A stretch of DNA of 18,175 bases from Planctomicrobium sp. (GCA_029259835.1 JAJDEL010000388.1:1-18175); one strand, 5' to 3'; positions 7,491 through 16,092 are shown, numbered from the stretch's first letter. A program made the numbers and translations. The notes: generated from the sequence alone by a model not told the origin.

Positions 7491-8672
7491 TCACTCAATT
7501 TCGAAGTCATCCTCAATCATCGTCGAAGGTTTGCGTTGATGCTTGTTTTCGTTGAGGACGATGCGTTCGTAGCTCTGGTAGCGAAGTGGCGAGATGAAGC
7601 CTGCTTCGAGCGCTGATTTCACGCCGCAACCGGATTCATGGATGTGTGAGCAATCAGGAAATCGGCATCTCGCGACGAAGGGACGGAACTCGATGAAGAG
7701 ACCTTCGACTTCTTCAATTAAGACATCCCAAAGCTGGAGTTGACGAATTCCAGGCGTATCGACGACCCAACCTCCACCTTTCAGAGCAATCAGTTCGGTC
7801 ACGCGCGTCGTATGGCGGCCTTTCTTGGTGTCCCCGCTTATCGTGGCGGTCAGTTGGCCCAGTTCCGGTTGTATCGCATTGAGTAGGGAAGACTTCCCGA
7901 CGCCGCTTTGACCGGTGAATACTGTTTCCTTTCCGGTCAGAAGTCGCCGCATTTCGTCGATGCCTTCCCCGGACAATGCATTTGTGATGACGACTTTGTA
8001 TCCAAGTCGGGCATACTGTCCGGCAATCCGTTGCAACTGCACACGGTTTCCCAGGTCAATTTTGTTGAGGCAAACAATACCTTGGATGCCACCCTTTTCG
8101 GTGCTGCACAGAAAACGGTCGATCAGTCCCGGTTTCAGTGGAGGTTCGTTGACCGATGCAACGATGACTGCCTGATCGACATTTGCGACAATGACGTGAG
8201 CCTGATTTCTGCTAACGCGTGTGAGAGTGCCTGTTCTTGGTTCTACGCGTTCAATGACTCCTGCTCCATCTCCGAGGTCGGTGACAAGAACATGATCACC
8301 AGCGACCACGGCATTGCGTCCGTCACGAGACATGGTTCGTACGACTCGACGGACAGTACAACTGAGATGTCCTCTTGATTCGAGCTGGACAGAGACATTG
8401 TTTGCGCCGATGGATTTGAGAACACGACCTTTCAGACAGGTCGATTCATCAACGGACCGCAAGACGTTGTCACCATCGTCGTCTGTGAGAACGGTCCGGT
8501 AACGAGAAAGTTGGCCTTTTCCGGAGAGCCGTTCGCCAGTTTCGAGATCTTCGACCTGTTCGATGTCATCACGGGATTGTTGCGTGAGATCTTGAAAGCG
8601 AGTTCGCTTCTGCCGATTTTTCTTGAATTCGACGCGAATCTTTCGAGTTGACTTTCGTTTTTTCTTCGCCAC
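7491..8672 (-). CDS. rsgA: Ribosome small-subunit-dependent GTPase A
   Basis: A 393-residue circularly permuted GTPase (RsgA/YjeQ/YloQ) that acts late in 30S subunit maturation. Order visible: a Lys/Arg-rich N-terminus, OB-fold region (about 80-150), G4 NKID at 203-206, G1 GQSGVGKSS at 254-262, G2 region KKGRHTT at about 283-289, G3 DTPG at 305-308, and the C-terminal zinc site C336-x4-C341-x-H343-x5-C349. All expected motifs are intact. GTG 8672 is preferred because it gives VAKKKRKSTRK, the usual form of the basic tail; GTG 8690 would add six residues and overlap the FHA gene by 11 nt. It starts 7 nt after the FHA stop, so the two form an operon. The acidic C-terminal tail (EDDFEIE) is not part of the core fold. 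Confidence 0.95.
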   Translation of the reverse strand: MAKKKRKSTRKIRVEFKKNRQKRTRFQDLTQQSRDDIEQVEDLETGERLSGKGQLSRYRTVLTDDDGDNVLRSVDESTCLKGRVLKSIGANNVSVQLESRGHLSCTVRRVVRTMSRDGRNAVVAGDHVLVTDLGDGAGVIERVEPRTGTLTRVSRNQAHVIVANVDQAVIVASVNEPPLKPGLIDRFLCSTEKGGIQGIVCLNKIDLGNRVQLQRIAGQYARLGYKVVITNALSGEGIDEMRRLLTGKETVFTGQSGVGKSSLLNAIQPELGQLTATISGDTKKGRHTTRVTELIALKGGGWVVDTPGIRQLQLWDVLIEEVEGLFIEFRPFVARCRFPDCSHIHESGCGVKSALEAGFISPLRYQSYERIVLNENKHQRKPSTMIEDDFEIE

Positions 8673-8679
8673 TAACTCA

Positions 8680-9150
8680 TCAGTCCTCACCCATGAGCCA
8701 ATCCATCGCAGCGTCTTCTTCCTTGTCGAATGTTTGCTTTTGAATCGGTTGTGCAGAAGCTGGTGGAGGGGCTGAACGGCGACGTTGAGCGTCTTCTTTC
8801 TCTAAGCCTGCCTTTTCGAGCAGGCTCATTTCAAACGGATCGTCATCTTCGGGAGGGGCATCGCCGACTGGAACGTAATTGATTTCGAAATGATTTTTCG
8901 CAATGGAGATCACATCACCAGGGTGGAGCCACTTCTGGTCGTGACGCTCACCATTGATCTTGACGCCGTTACGGCTACCGAGGTCTCGAACTTGCCAGTA
9001 ACCGTCTACGTAGCTCAGTTCGCAATGTTGAGAGGAGACGTTGGGGTAAGCAAGTACAATATCACACTTGCTGCGCCGCCCGATGTGCAACCGTGGTTCA
9101 AGAAGTGGAATGCTGTCCCCGCCACCAACAGGAATCAGTTCACCCAACAT
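8680..9150 (-). CDS. FHA-domain protein
   Basis: A 156-residue cytosolic protein. The start is ATG 9150, because AAGGA (9159-9163) lies 8 nt upstream and the FHA domain begins at once; an upstream in-frame start at 9192 has no such support. The N-terminal FHA domain (about 1-95) carries the conserved GR at 24-25, SSQH at 39-42 and GSRNG at 58-62, the phosphothreonine-binding signature. The tail (about 96-156) is acidic, then Arg-, Pro- and Ala-rich, and looks disordered, ending MDWLMGED. FHA proteins bind phosphothreonine peptides, usually downstream of Ser/Thr kinases, which are abundant in planctomycetes; no kinase is in this window. Directly upstream of rsgA, presumably in the same transcript. 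Confidence 0.92.
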   Translation of the reverse strand: MLGELIPVGGGDSIPLLEPRLHIGRRSKCDIVLAYPNVSSQHCELSYVDGYWQVRDLGSRNGVKINGERHDQKWLHPGDVISIAKNHFEINYVPVGDAPPEDDDPFEMSLLEKAGLEKEDAQRRRSAPPPASAQPIQKQTFDKEEDAAMDWLMGED

Positions 9151-9233
9151 AATTGAATTCCTTTTGAAATGAGTGTAGCCAACCCTCGGCACTCCATGAA
9201 CTGAAAACTGAAACTTCTTCAGACAACTCCTCT

Positions 9234-9262
9234 AATTTACGAACAGTTAATTTCGCTGTCAA
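9234..9262 (-). promoter_or_regulatory. Putative sigma70-type promoter for FHA-rsgA
   Basis: On the minus strand a perfect TTGACA (9257-9262) is separated by 17 bp from TAAATT (9234-9239), a four-of-six match to the -10 box. Transcription would start near 9227 and give an untranslated leader of roughly 75 nt before the FHA ATG. Spacing and direction fit the operon. Confidence 0.5.
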
Positions 9263-9377
9263 ACACTCTGTCGTAAGCTGAAGAGATTTCCTGAAAATGT
9301 TCACAGTTACTCAACCCAGGCAAAACGTCAGGGTTGGTACACATTTGACATTTCGCGTTCTGGGTCGTTCCTTTGGC

Positions 9378-9421
9378 GGTGTCAAACCTGACTTGTTGCG
9401 AAGCAAGACGTGGTTGACACC
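9378..9421. other. Two-tier stem-loop with GNRA-type loop
   Basis: Outer arms GGTGTCAAACC (9378-9388) and GGTTGACACC (9412-9421) pair with one bulged A. An inner stem CTTGTT/AGCAAG (9392-9397, 9402-9407) closes on a GCGA loop. No T-run follows on either strand. It lies 108 nt downstream of the stop of the minus-strand secreted protein, and may be a 3' processing or termination structure, or a small structured RNA. The GCGA tetraloop applies to the plus-strand reading. Confidence 0.45.
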
Positions 9422-9528
9422 TATGATATAGAAACGTTCAAATCCCCGGGATTTCACACGGTATTTCAAGAATTGACGAGAAAATCCATTCAGGTCAATG
9501 CAAGACCCGTTTGAAGAAGACGGTACTT

Positions 9529-11298
9529 TTACTGGTTCACGCCGGTTTTCAGAGATTCGACATCTGTGATGCGGGCTTTGGGCCTGGATCGATCAACCGC
9601 GAAACTCTCTTCTCCGTCAATGCGAGTCACATTCCCGGCGACGTCGCGAACGTCGATGCGAATGAAAAACTTTCCCGCAGTTTGAGGAGGGAATTTCCAA
9701 AGGTAACTTTCCGTATTTGGTCCCCAGCCTTCAATCAATTCCCAGGGTCCTGCTGCCTGAGTCGCGTAGTACAAAGCGATGGGGTTTTCACCGAACTCCC
9801 GATCTTGCGTCTTCCACCGAATCAGGATTTCGTCATCTGTCCCTGGACCAGGTTGAAGCGGGAGCAACTCCGTTTGCGGAGGCGATTGATCGACAGCGAT
9901 CAGTATTTCGGGTTTGTCACCAGGTTGTGGCGGTGTCGCAATCATTCCTAATCCATTTCGGATGCGGAAGACAAAACCGTAGTCTCCGTCCCTGGGAACA
10001 GAGACGACAAATGGTGAAACAAGATCTTTGTCGCTGCCGTAGTGAAACCAGGTCTGCCCACGATTCTCAGTGATGTAAAGTTCGATTCCAGAAACTCCAG
10101 ATGTTCCGACATCTTCAAGCTGGTATGCGATGCGAAACGTCTTGGAATTGACAAGATGTCCTTCCCGCTGCGATTTTGATTGCTGAGGAAGAACAAGTTC
10201 TTTTTTCGCCGGTTCCGTTGTCGAACTTTCCATAGCAGGCATTGTTGATTTCGTTTTCTCCAAAGCGGAAGCAGGTGATGATTCCGTGAGTGGTAACTTT
10301 GAATTGATTGGTGCCTGATTGACTTGTGGTGGAAGTGGGCGATCTTGTTCCAATGTTATTGACGCCGGAAGCGTGTTGACTTTGCTGGCCGGTTTTATTT
10401 CTGGTTTTACTGGTGCGCTCTTATTGGCGATCGCAGATTCATCCGGCAGAACGAGATCCGTTCCAGAACTCTTTATCATCGGCTCTTTAGGGTCCATGGG
10501 AGTGATCGCCATCTCAACGGTGATCGGCTGATTCGAGAGCATTTTCGAACCGCTCTTTTCACTGGCAGCAATCGGACGAGCGCGTTCGGGCATCGTTGCC
10601 CCAGGAGAGAATTTCCCAGCGACGATGGTCTGTGTTCCAATGTTCGCGATGTTTCCGGCGGCATCCTGAATCGTTCCACGCACCTCGACAAGACCCGCCT
10701 TCGCCACGGACCAAGAAGTTTGTCCACGAACGGCAGGGCGAACTCCGACGGTTTCCCATTGATTTGATGTGGGATTCAGGAATTTTAATTCCAGCGAATC
10801 GACATCGAGATGCTTGTCTGCTGCCGTCCATTGAAGTTCAACTTCCCCTGCTTCAACTTCCGTTAATTCCAGCTTGAGAATCGGGGCTGTCGTATCGACA
10901 ATGACTTTCAGTCCCGGCTCATGAGGTCCGGAAGGATAGCTCAACCCGCCGGTGCCGAGCGTTCGAACGGAAAACCAGTATTCGCCATCTTCGGTCGATT
11001 TGTACGTGAACTTCCCTGCGTCCGGATTGACAGCTTCATGCAGTTTCCAACTTGCTCCGTGGTTGTTGGAGACATGCAACTGAATTTTCGTCGCGCCCAG
11101 TTTTTCCAACTTGAACTCGTCGAACAGGAAAGGAATTTTGAATTTGTCGACTTTGGAATAGTCAGGTTCAGAGCCATTCGCAGTTGCAGAGAAAATCAGC
11201 AAAGTCATCGCCGCAACGAATCCGACAGGCTTTGATATAAACCTCTTTGACGATTCATTGCTGAACAGGCTGTGAAATGACATTGTTTGAATCTGCAT
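9529..11298 (-). CDS. Secreted protein with duplicated beta-sandwich-like module
   Basis: A 589-residue protein of unknown function. The N-terminus has basic residues and a hydrophobic stretch (about 25-40) ending ATANG-SE, consistent with a Sec signal peptide. Two related modules, about 53-227 and 386-569, align in order: IQLHVSNNHGASW with IELYITENRGQTW; DGEYWFSVR with DGDYGFVFR; VIVDTTAP with IAVDQSPP; VELQWTAAD with ILIRWKTQD; and VRGTIQDAAGN with IRIDVRDVAGN. The pattern suggests fibronectin III/Ig-like domains. They are joined by a Pro/Ser/Lys/Glu-rich linker (about 228-383) with no obvious fold. Probably periplasmic or cell-surface. ATG codons at 11298 and 11283 are possible, neither with a strong Shine-Dalgarno. 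Appears monocistronic and divergent from the oxidoreductase gene. No catalytic motif recognised. Confidence 0.85.
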   Translation of the reverse strand: MQIQTMSFHSLFSNESSKRFISKPVGFVAAMTLLIFSATANGSEPDYSKVDKFKIPFLFDEFKLEKLGATKIQLHVSNNHGASWKLHEAVNPDAGKFTYKSTEDGEYWFSVRTLGTGGLSYPSGPHEPGLKVIVDTTAPILKLELTEVEAGEVELQWTAADKHLDVDSLELKFLNPTSNQWETVGVRPAVRGQTSWSVAKAGLVEVRGTIQDAAGNIANIGTQTIVAGKFSPGATMPERARPIAASEKSGSKMLSNQPITVEMAITPMDPKEPMIKSSGTDLVLPDESAIANKSAPVKPEIKPASKVNTLPASITLEQDRPLPPQVNQAPINSKLPLTESSPASALEKTKSTMPAMESSTTEPAKKELVLPQQSKSQREGHLVNSKTFRIAYQLEDVGTSGVSGIELYITENRGQTWFHYGSDKDLVSPFVVSVPRDGDYGFVFRIRNGLGMIATPPQPGDKPEILIAVDQSPPQTELLPLQPGPGTDDEILIRWKTQDREFGENPIALYYATQAAGPWELIEGWGPNTESYLWKFPPQTAGKFFIRIDVRDVAGNVTRIDGEESFAVDRSRPKARITDVESLKTGVNQ

Positions 11299-11561
11299 GG
11301 AATTCAGGAAACCTGGAAAGAGGGTTCTCGATACTCATGCCGCAAGCTCCAATTGGTAGAAATTGTCGCTCGAACACATTCAGAATTTCCGCGCGAATGC
11401 GGAAGTCCCCCCGAATCGTTATCGTCTACGGAGAAACGCTCTCTTCATTGGAATGTGTGAATGGGGGGCGAATGGACACCACCTGAGCAAATAGGAAGAC
11501 AGGGGTGACCTTGCGGGTTTCGAAGCTTTTACTGCCTAGGTTCAGTGTGAGGATATTTTAG
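11299..11561. other. Divergent intergenic region
   Basis: This spacer separates the starts of the secreted-protein gene (minus) and the oxidoreductase gene (plus), so it must hold both control regions. I could not place a convincing promoter. It contains an inverted repeat TTCCGC/GCGGAA (11387-11392, 11399-11404) and, for the plus-strand gene, GAGGA at 11549-11553, 8 nt before its ATG. Confidence 0.5.
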
Positions 11562-12623
11562 ATGTCAAATTTTCGAGTTGGTGTGATTGGGTCTGGAGGA
11601 ATTGCTGCGAAACTGCATTTACCAGAGATGCAGGTCGTGGAGGATGCAGAAGTTGCTGTGTTGTCTGGTCGAAAGCAGAGTCGACTGGAAAGACTCTGCG
11701 AGAAGTTCAACGTTCCGCGTTGGACGCATTCTTATGAAGAAGTGATTGCCGATCCAGAGATTGATGGCGTCATTATCGCGCTGCCGCATCCTCTGCATGT
11801 GAAGTACGGACTACTGGCATTAGAAGCCGGGAAGCATGTTCATATTCAGAAACCGCTCAGCACGTCTCTGGAAGAAGCGGAACAATTCGTCCGTGCAGTT
11901 GAAGCGACTGACAAGACTGTCTTTGCACTGCCGTATGTTTCCAAGCCACATGTTCTTGCGGCGAGGGACTACGTGAAGTCCGGGAAACTGGGGACGGTTT
12001 CTTCCGCGACTTGCCGATTCAGCCATGGAGGTCCAGAAGTTTACTATGCCACGATTCAGGAAATCCTGGGCGAAGAGTCCACGGATGACCTTTGGTTTTT
12101 CGACGCAAAGAAAGCCGACGTCGGTGCCCTGTTCGATATGGGTGTCTACTCAATCGCCCATCTCGTGGCTGTTCTTGGATCGGTGGTTGCCGTGACGTGT
12201 CGCACGACAACAATCGCAAAACCAACCGAATTAGAAGACACAGCTACAATCATCCTGGAGTTTGAAAGCGGGGCGCTCGGCACAGCCGAAACCGGCTGGT
12301 GCGATGGAGCGCGCACGTACGGTTTTTCCATTCACGGAACCGAAGGAAAAGTCACCAACCCCAGCCTGACCGGTAACCTGATTTACGCTCGACCGAGTTC
12401 ATTGGTTGACGAAGATGCACCGTTGGTTGAGGAAGTCGTCGAAACCAGTCAATACCCGGATCTGAATTCGCACCAGCAATGGATTGCTTGCGCACTCAAA
12501 GGAATTCAACCACCGATCAGCGACGTGCACTTTGCCCGACACGTAACGGAAATCATGCTGAAAAGTTTGCAGTCTTCGAAAGAGCGTTGCACTGTTAATA
12601 TTGAATCGCGGCTTCGCGCTTGA
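11562..12623 (+). CDS. Gfo/Idh/MocA family oxidoreductase
   Basis: A 353-residue NAD(P)-dependent oxidoreductase, probably acting on a sugar or inositol-like substrate that cannot be named. The N-terminal Rossmann fold begins VGVIGSGGIA (6-15), followed by the second-strand region VLSGRK and the DGVIIALPHPLH block at about 68-79. The family's EKP motif is present as QKP at 96-98, keeping the Lys expected in catalysis. The C-terminal domain has DMGVYSIAHL, the usual DxGxH/Y-like block, and ends as expected. Length is typical. GAGGA 8 nt upstream supports the ATG. Cytosolic, with no signal peptide; planctomycetes also have Tat-exported members of this family, but this is not one. It stands alone and converges on rseP. 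Confidence 0.92.
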   Translation: MSNFRVGVIGSGGIAAKLHLPEMQVVEDAEVAVLSGRKQSRLERLCEKFNVPRWTHSYEEVIADPEIDGVIIALPHPLHVKYGLLALEAGKHVHIQKPLSTSLEEAEQFVRAVEATDKTVFALPYVSKPHVLAARDYVKSGKLGTVSSATCRFSHGGPEVYYATIQEILGEESTDDLWFFDAKKADVGALFDMGVYSIAHLVAVLGSVVAVTCRTTTIAKPTELEDTATIILEFESGALGTAETGWCDGARTYGFSIHGTEGKVTNPSLTGNLIYARPSSLVDEDAPLVEEVVETSQYPDLNSHQQWIACALKGIQPPISDVHFARHVTEIMLKSLQSSKERCTVNIESRLRA

Positions 12624-12649
12624 AGAGATGTTGGCAAATTCTTCTTTTG

Positions 12650-12696
12650 CGAAGCGGAGCTTCGAAGGGCTATGTTCCCAAGCAGAGCTTGGGAAC
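12650..12696. repeat. Pair of related hairpins (REP-like) between convergent genes
   Basis: Hairpin A is CGAAGC-GGA-GCTTCG (12650-12664). Hairpin B is GTTCCCAAGC-AGA-GCTTGGGAAC (12674-12696), a perfect 10-bp stem. Both share an 11-nt core, AAGCGGAGCTT and AAGCAGAGCTT, differing at one base. I recall elements of the B type as frequent in planctomycete and cyanobacterial intergenic DNA, but I cannot check that here. They sit between the stops of the oxidoreductase and rseP, where they could end both transcripts, although no T-run follows. Confidence 0.6.
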
Positions 12697-12733
12697 GAGA
12701 GGAAGCAATGAAATATCTTCTTGAACAGATTCT

Positions 12734-14743
12734 TTAGAATCTTGAAACGAAGATGTCCTGGTACAAGACGAACAGCATCATGCCTCCGATCATGACCAAG
12801 CCAACGAGTTGTGCGAAGTTGACAACACGTTCTGGTGGTTTCCTTCGGAAGACACCTTCCCAGGTCAGCAGCACCATGTGACCACCATCGAGGACGGGAA
12901 TTGGTAGGAAGTTGATGACTGCCAGATTGACGCTGATTAAGCCAAGGAAACGGAGGAAATGTCCGATCCCCAAGTCGGCGAATCCGTATGCCATTTTCGC
13001 AATGTTGACAGGACCGCTGAGTCCCTTATGGGAAATGTCGCCGAGGATCAATCCCCTCAAGGTGAGGTAAATGTCCTCCATTGATGTGACGGTATATCTT
13101 CCAGACATTGTCACTGCACCTGGAAGATCCTCTGCGACCTGCATGGTTGTTTCGGAAGTCAAAACCAGTCCACGTGTGGTCGGCATGTACCAACCTTCGA
13201 CCGGTTGTGCGGTCAACGAGACCGTGATCGGTTTCTCTACATCCGCACGTTCGAGGACAAGTTCAACGTTTCGAGTTCGTCCGTTTTCCTGAATTTGCCA
13301 GAAGGCGTAGGCCCAGTTCTTTTCGCCGATTTCAATTTCGAAATCTTCTTTGCCAAGATAGTCCGGTGCGGAACCTTCTGCTTTTTTCAGAATGACTTTG
13401 AGGATTTTATCCCGTCCCTGAATTCCTTTTTCTGCTGCGACGCTTCCGTCTTCAACGGAAAAGACTCTGGGGATCAAGCGATACCCGGCACCGATACTTG
13501 GAATGGAAAGTAGGCTTTCGGGAGCCATCGGTGGTTCCGTCCAGGCACCTCGTTTTTCAGGAACGATTGTGAGAACGAGTTCCTCTGGTGAACCGCCTTC
13601 AATTTCACGCGACACGGTGACGTCGACTTCCTCGCCAGCACGCTCTGAAAAATACTCTGCGAGCCGATAAGGATTGAAATCATTTTCGACGGCAAGGTCG
13701 TCAATTTTTGCGATCTTGTCACCTTTTTGAAGACCGGCCATCGCGGCAGGTGAATCGATGCGAATTGCTTCGACATTGCCCATATTCATTTTGAGGCCAA
13801 ACCCGACGAATTGTTGGGCAGGTAAATCCAGTGTCACTGTTGAAACCGTCTCTGACTGACTTCCTTGATCGCGATTCACAACAACACTGACCGTTTCGGA
13901 TGCGTTTTCGTGCATCGCATTCACGAGTTCGAGGTAGTTCTCAACTTTCTCACCATTGATCTGATCGATCACATCACCCTGTTGAAAATCGACTTTGGCA
14001 GATGCTGTTCCAGGGAGCCGATACGAGAATTCTGTCTTTTCAGGAATCGTGACAATTTCGCGGCTTGAAACAGATCGCAGGCCAATTTGGCGGACGATTC
14101 CTTCGGTCGCAGGTTCAAGGGTGATGTCAAATTTTTCTTCGTCAGAGTGGAAACCTTTTAAGCGAATCTTTCCTCGAGAGAGCGCCGTTCCGCGCAGGAT
14201 ATCTTCAAAATTTTGCACCTCACGACCATTGATCGAGGTAATCGTATCCCCCATCTGTAATCCGTGGGTCCAACCAGGCATTCCGACTTCAACTTTGCCA
14301 ATGACTCGGTCAGTTGTTTCGACACCAGAACTGAAGGCGACTGTGAAGAAAATGAAACCGGTGATGATATTCATAATCACACCGGCGGAGATGATCGCCA
14401 TCCGCTGCGGGACTGTCTTTGCTGAATAAGAACGTGGATCTTCCGCGATTTCGTCGTCGGTCATTTGCCCAGGGTCCATATCGTCTTGACCGAGCATTTT
14501 CACGTAACCACCGAACGGAATCCAACTCATCCAGTATTCGGTTTCACCTCGTTTGAAGGAAAAAATCGGCGGACCGAAGCCAATACTGAATCGTTCCACA
14601 TAGACATCGCACCACTTCGCAACGAGGAAGTGACCGAGTTCGTGGAAGAAAATGACCATCCCCAGGCCGGCCGCTGCAATCAGAATGTTTAGCAGGGCGG
14701 AGCCGTCAAGGAAGGCGAGTGATGCGAAGTTAACGATGTCCAA
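12734..14743 (-). CDS. rseP: Site-2 protease RseP family, multi-PDZ membrane metalloprotease
   Basis: A 669-residue M50 zinc metalloprotease of the inner membrane that cleaves transmembrane proteins such as anti-sigma factors. TTG 14743 is chosen because AGGAGG (14751-14756) lies 7 nt upstream; an in-frame ATG at 14767 would place the Shine-Dalgarno inside the gene. The active site HELGH is at 34-38 in the first membrane helix, the FGGYVKM block at about 77-83, and the C-terminal metal ligand motif LDG at 618-620 after NFLPIP. Between helices 2 and 3 lie four PDZ-like modules, at about 147-208, 239-305, 322-394 and 424-512. E. coli RseP has about 450 residues and two PDZ domains, so this one is clearly larger. 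It overlaps the 3' end of dxr by 55 nt and is probably co-transcribed with it. The natural substrate is unknown. Confidence 0.93.
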   Translation of the reverse strand: MDIVNFASLAFLDGSALLNILIAAAGLGMVIFFHELGHFLVAKWCDVYVERFSIGFGPPIFSFKRGETEYWMSWIPFGGYVKMLGQDDMDPGQMTDDEIAEDPRSYSAKTVPQRMAIISAGVIMNIITGFIFFTVAFSSGVETTDRVIGKVEVGMPGWTHGLQMGDTITSINGREVQNFEDILRGTALSRGKIRLKGFHSDEEKFDITLEPATEGIVRQIGLRSVSSREIVTIPEKTEFSYRLPGTASAKVDFQQGDVIDQINGEKVENYLELVNAMHENASETVSVVVNRDQGSQSETVSTVTLDLPAQQFVGFGLKMNMGNVEAIRIDSPAAMAGLQKGDKIAKIDDLAVENDFNPYRLAEYFSERAGEEVDVTVSREIEGGSPEELVLTIVPEKRGAWTEPPMAPESLLSIPSIGAGYRLIPRVFSVEDGSVAAEKGIQGRDKILKVILKKAEGSAPDYLGKEDFEIEIGEKNWAYAFWQIQENGRTRNVELVLERADVEKPITVSLTAQPVEGWYMPTTRGLVLTSETTMQVAEDLPGAVTMSGRYTVTSMEDIYLTLRGLILGDISHKGLSGPVNIAKMAYGFADLGIGHFLRFLGLISVNLAVINFLPIPVLDGGHMVLLTWEGVFRRKPPERVVNFAQLVGLVMIGGMMLFVLYQDIFVSRF

Positions 14744-15888
14744 CGGAGTGCCTCCTGGCGCGCCCATTTGTCGAGAGATAACAGTTGATCCAGAGTCGGA
14801 TCACTCTCAAACTGATGTGACGCAAGTATCGAGCGACAAAGTCGCGGAATTTCTGTGAATGCTATCTTACTATGCAGGAACCGGTCGACAGCGATTTCAT
14901 TCGCTGCATTGAGAACAACACCTGCGGTCCCCCCTTGCTCTGCAACCTCGAATCCTAACGAGAGAGCGGGGAATCGTTCGAGATCAGGAGGCTCAAAATC
15001 AAGAGAAAATGTTTGGGTTAAGTCAAATTTAGGACTCACTCCCTCAATTCGGTCCGGCCAGGTGATGGCGTATTGGATCGGAAGCTTCATATCTGGCGGC
15101 GATAATTGGGCCATCACCGACCCATCAACGAACTCCACCATTGAATGCACAATCGATTGCGGATGGACGACAACGTCGATCTGACTGGCTTCCAGGTTGA
15201 ACAACCAGCGGGCTTCAATGATTTCCAGCGCCTTGTTCATCATCGTTGCGGAGTCAATCGTGATTTTCGGACCCATGTCCCAAGTCGGGTGTGCCAAAGC
15301 ACTTTCGGGCGTTGCTGCGGCGATTTTCTCGGCTGACCAAGTCCGAAAAGGACCTCCGCTTGCAGTCAGAATGATCTTGGCGACCTCATTGGCTTGCCCA
15401 CATTCCAGTGCCTGAAAGATCGCGGAATGCTCACTATCGACCGGAATCAGCTTCGCCCCAGTCTCTGCTGCCTTTTTGGTGACCAACGAACCGGCGACAA
15501 CCAATGTTTCTTTATTCGCCAACCCGATTCTTTTTCCGGCTTCAATTGCGGCCCATGTCCCGCGAAGTCCCGCCGCACCCACAATTCCAGTGATGACGAT
15601 ATCAATGTCTGCCGCGACAACGGCCTCTGCGAGAGCCTCTTCACCAAACTCGACTTCAACGGCCGCTGGAAACGCGTTTGCGGCTACGTCGTCCTGCTTA
15701 AGTCCTGTGAGAACAACACGTTTAGGAAGAAAATCGGCGGCCTGCTTTGCCAATTTCTGCCAGTTGGAATGAGCTGTCAGCACGTCAACCTGCATCGAAT
15801 CTGTATGCGCACGCACAACATCAAGACAACTCGTCCCAATGGAACCTGTTGCCCCGAGCAATGCAATATGTTTACGAGTTGTCGACAA
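14689..15888 (-). CDS. dxr: 1-deoxy-D-xylulose 5-phosphate reductoisomerase
   Basis: A 399-residue enzyme of the MEP isoprenoid pathway, converting DXP to MEP with NADPH and a divalent metal. NADPH site GATGSIG at 12-18; NKETLV at 125-130; metal ligands in [10 protein letters not shown]151 and E153; then LTASGGPFR and the [23 protein letters not shown] block; and [12 protein letters not shown] further on. All are intact and the length is normal. TTG 15888 is preferred because AGGAG (15897-15901) lies 8 nt upstream and the homology begins there; a TTG at 15909 would precede that Shine-Dalgarno. Cytosolic. First gene of a dxr-rseP unit; the last 55 nt also encode the N-terminus of RseP in another frame. 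The final residues beyond about 385 ([15 protein letters not shown]) look unconserved and may exist only because of the overlap. Confidence 0.96.
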   Translation of the reverse strand: MSTTRKHIALLGATGSIGTSCLDVVRAHTDSMQVDVLTAHSNWQKLAKQAADFLPKRVVLTGLKQDDVAANAFPAAVEVEFGEEALAEAVVAADIDIVITGIVGAAGLRGTWAAIEAGKRIGLANKETLVVAGSLVTKKAAETGAKLIPVDSEHSAIFQALECGQANEVAKIILTASGGPFRTWSAEKIAAATPESALAHPTWDMGPKITIDSATMMNKALEIIEARWLFNLEASQIDVVVHPQSIVHSMVEFVDGSVMAQLSPPDMKLPIQYAITWPDRIEGVSPKFDLTQTFSLDFEPPDLERFPALSLGFEVAEQGGTAGVVLNAANEIAVDRFLHSKIAFTEIPRLCRSILASHQFESDPTLDQLLSLDKWARQEALRWTSLTSHHSPSLTAPPC

Positions 15889-15912
15889 GCGGTTTTCTCC
15901 TAACCTCAATCG

Positions 15913-15942
15913 ATTCTATGTGTTCCGTAGCAAGCCCCGCAA
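15913..15942 (-). promoter_or_regulatory. Possible promoter for dxr-rseP
   Basis: On the minus strand TTGCGG (15937-15942) is followed after 18 bp by TAGAAT (15913-15918). The -10 matches five of six bases, the -35 only three. Transcription would begin near 15906, leaving a leader of about 18 nt that still includes the Shine-Dalgarno. Confidence 0.3.
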
Positions 15943-15993
15943 GATGATCTCCAACTTACGAATTCTTCATTCTGGAATTCAAACGCGAACAAT

Positions 15994-16023
15994 TTGCATG
16001 AGATCATTGTCGCTGCTTATGAT
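15994..16023 (+). promoter_or_regulatory. Possible promoter for asd
   Basis: TTGCAT (15994-15999), an 18-bp spacer and TATGAT (16018-16023), five of six in the -10 box. The predicted start near 16030 gives a leader of about 63 nt. Placement fits the divergent dxr/asd arrangement. Confidence 0.4.
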
Positions 16024-16092
16024 TTCCGATTCAGAAGATTTTCATTGTTAGAATCGCAAACTTCAAAACCACTAATTTCCTGAGGTTCCTCC

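Larger units (their letters stand above)
9151..9528. other. 378-bp gene-free region between two minus-strand genes
   Basis: I see no credible coding sequence here. It holds the FHA Shine-Dalgarno (9159-9163), the promoter at 9234-9262, an inverted repeat CAACCC/GGGTTG at 9312-9317 and 9331-9336, the longer stem-loop at 9378-9421, and the 3' flank of the secreted-protein gene ending at 9529. Confidence 0.7.

Noticed and set aside
9511..9951. 146-codon plus-strand frame.
   Set aside because: Antisense to the C-terminal module of the secreted protein, whose internal duplication shows that the minus strand is coding.
11277..11486. 69-codon plus-strand frame in the divergent spacer.
   Set aside because: No Shine-Dalgarno, overlaps the start of the secreted-protein gene, and its composition is unlike a protein.
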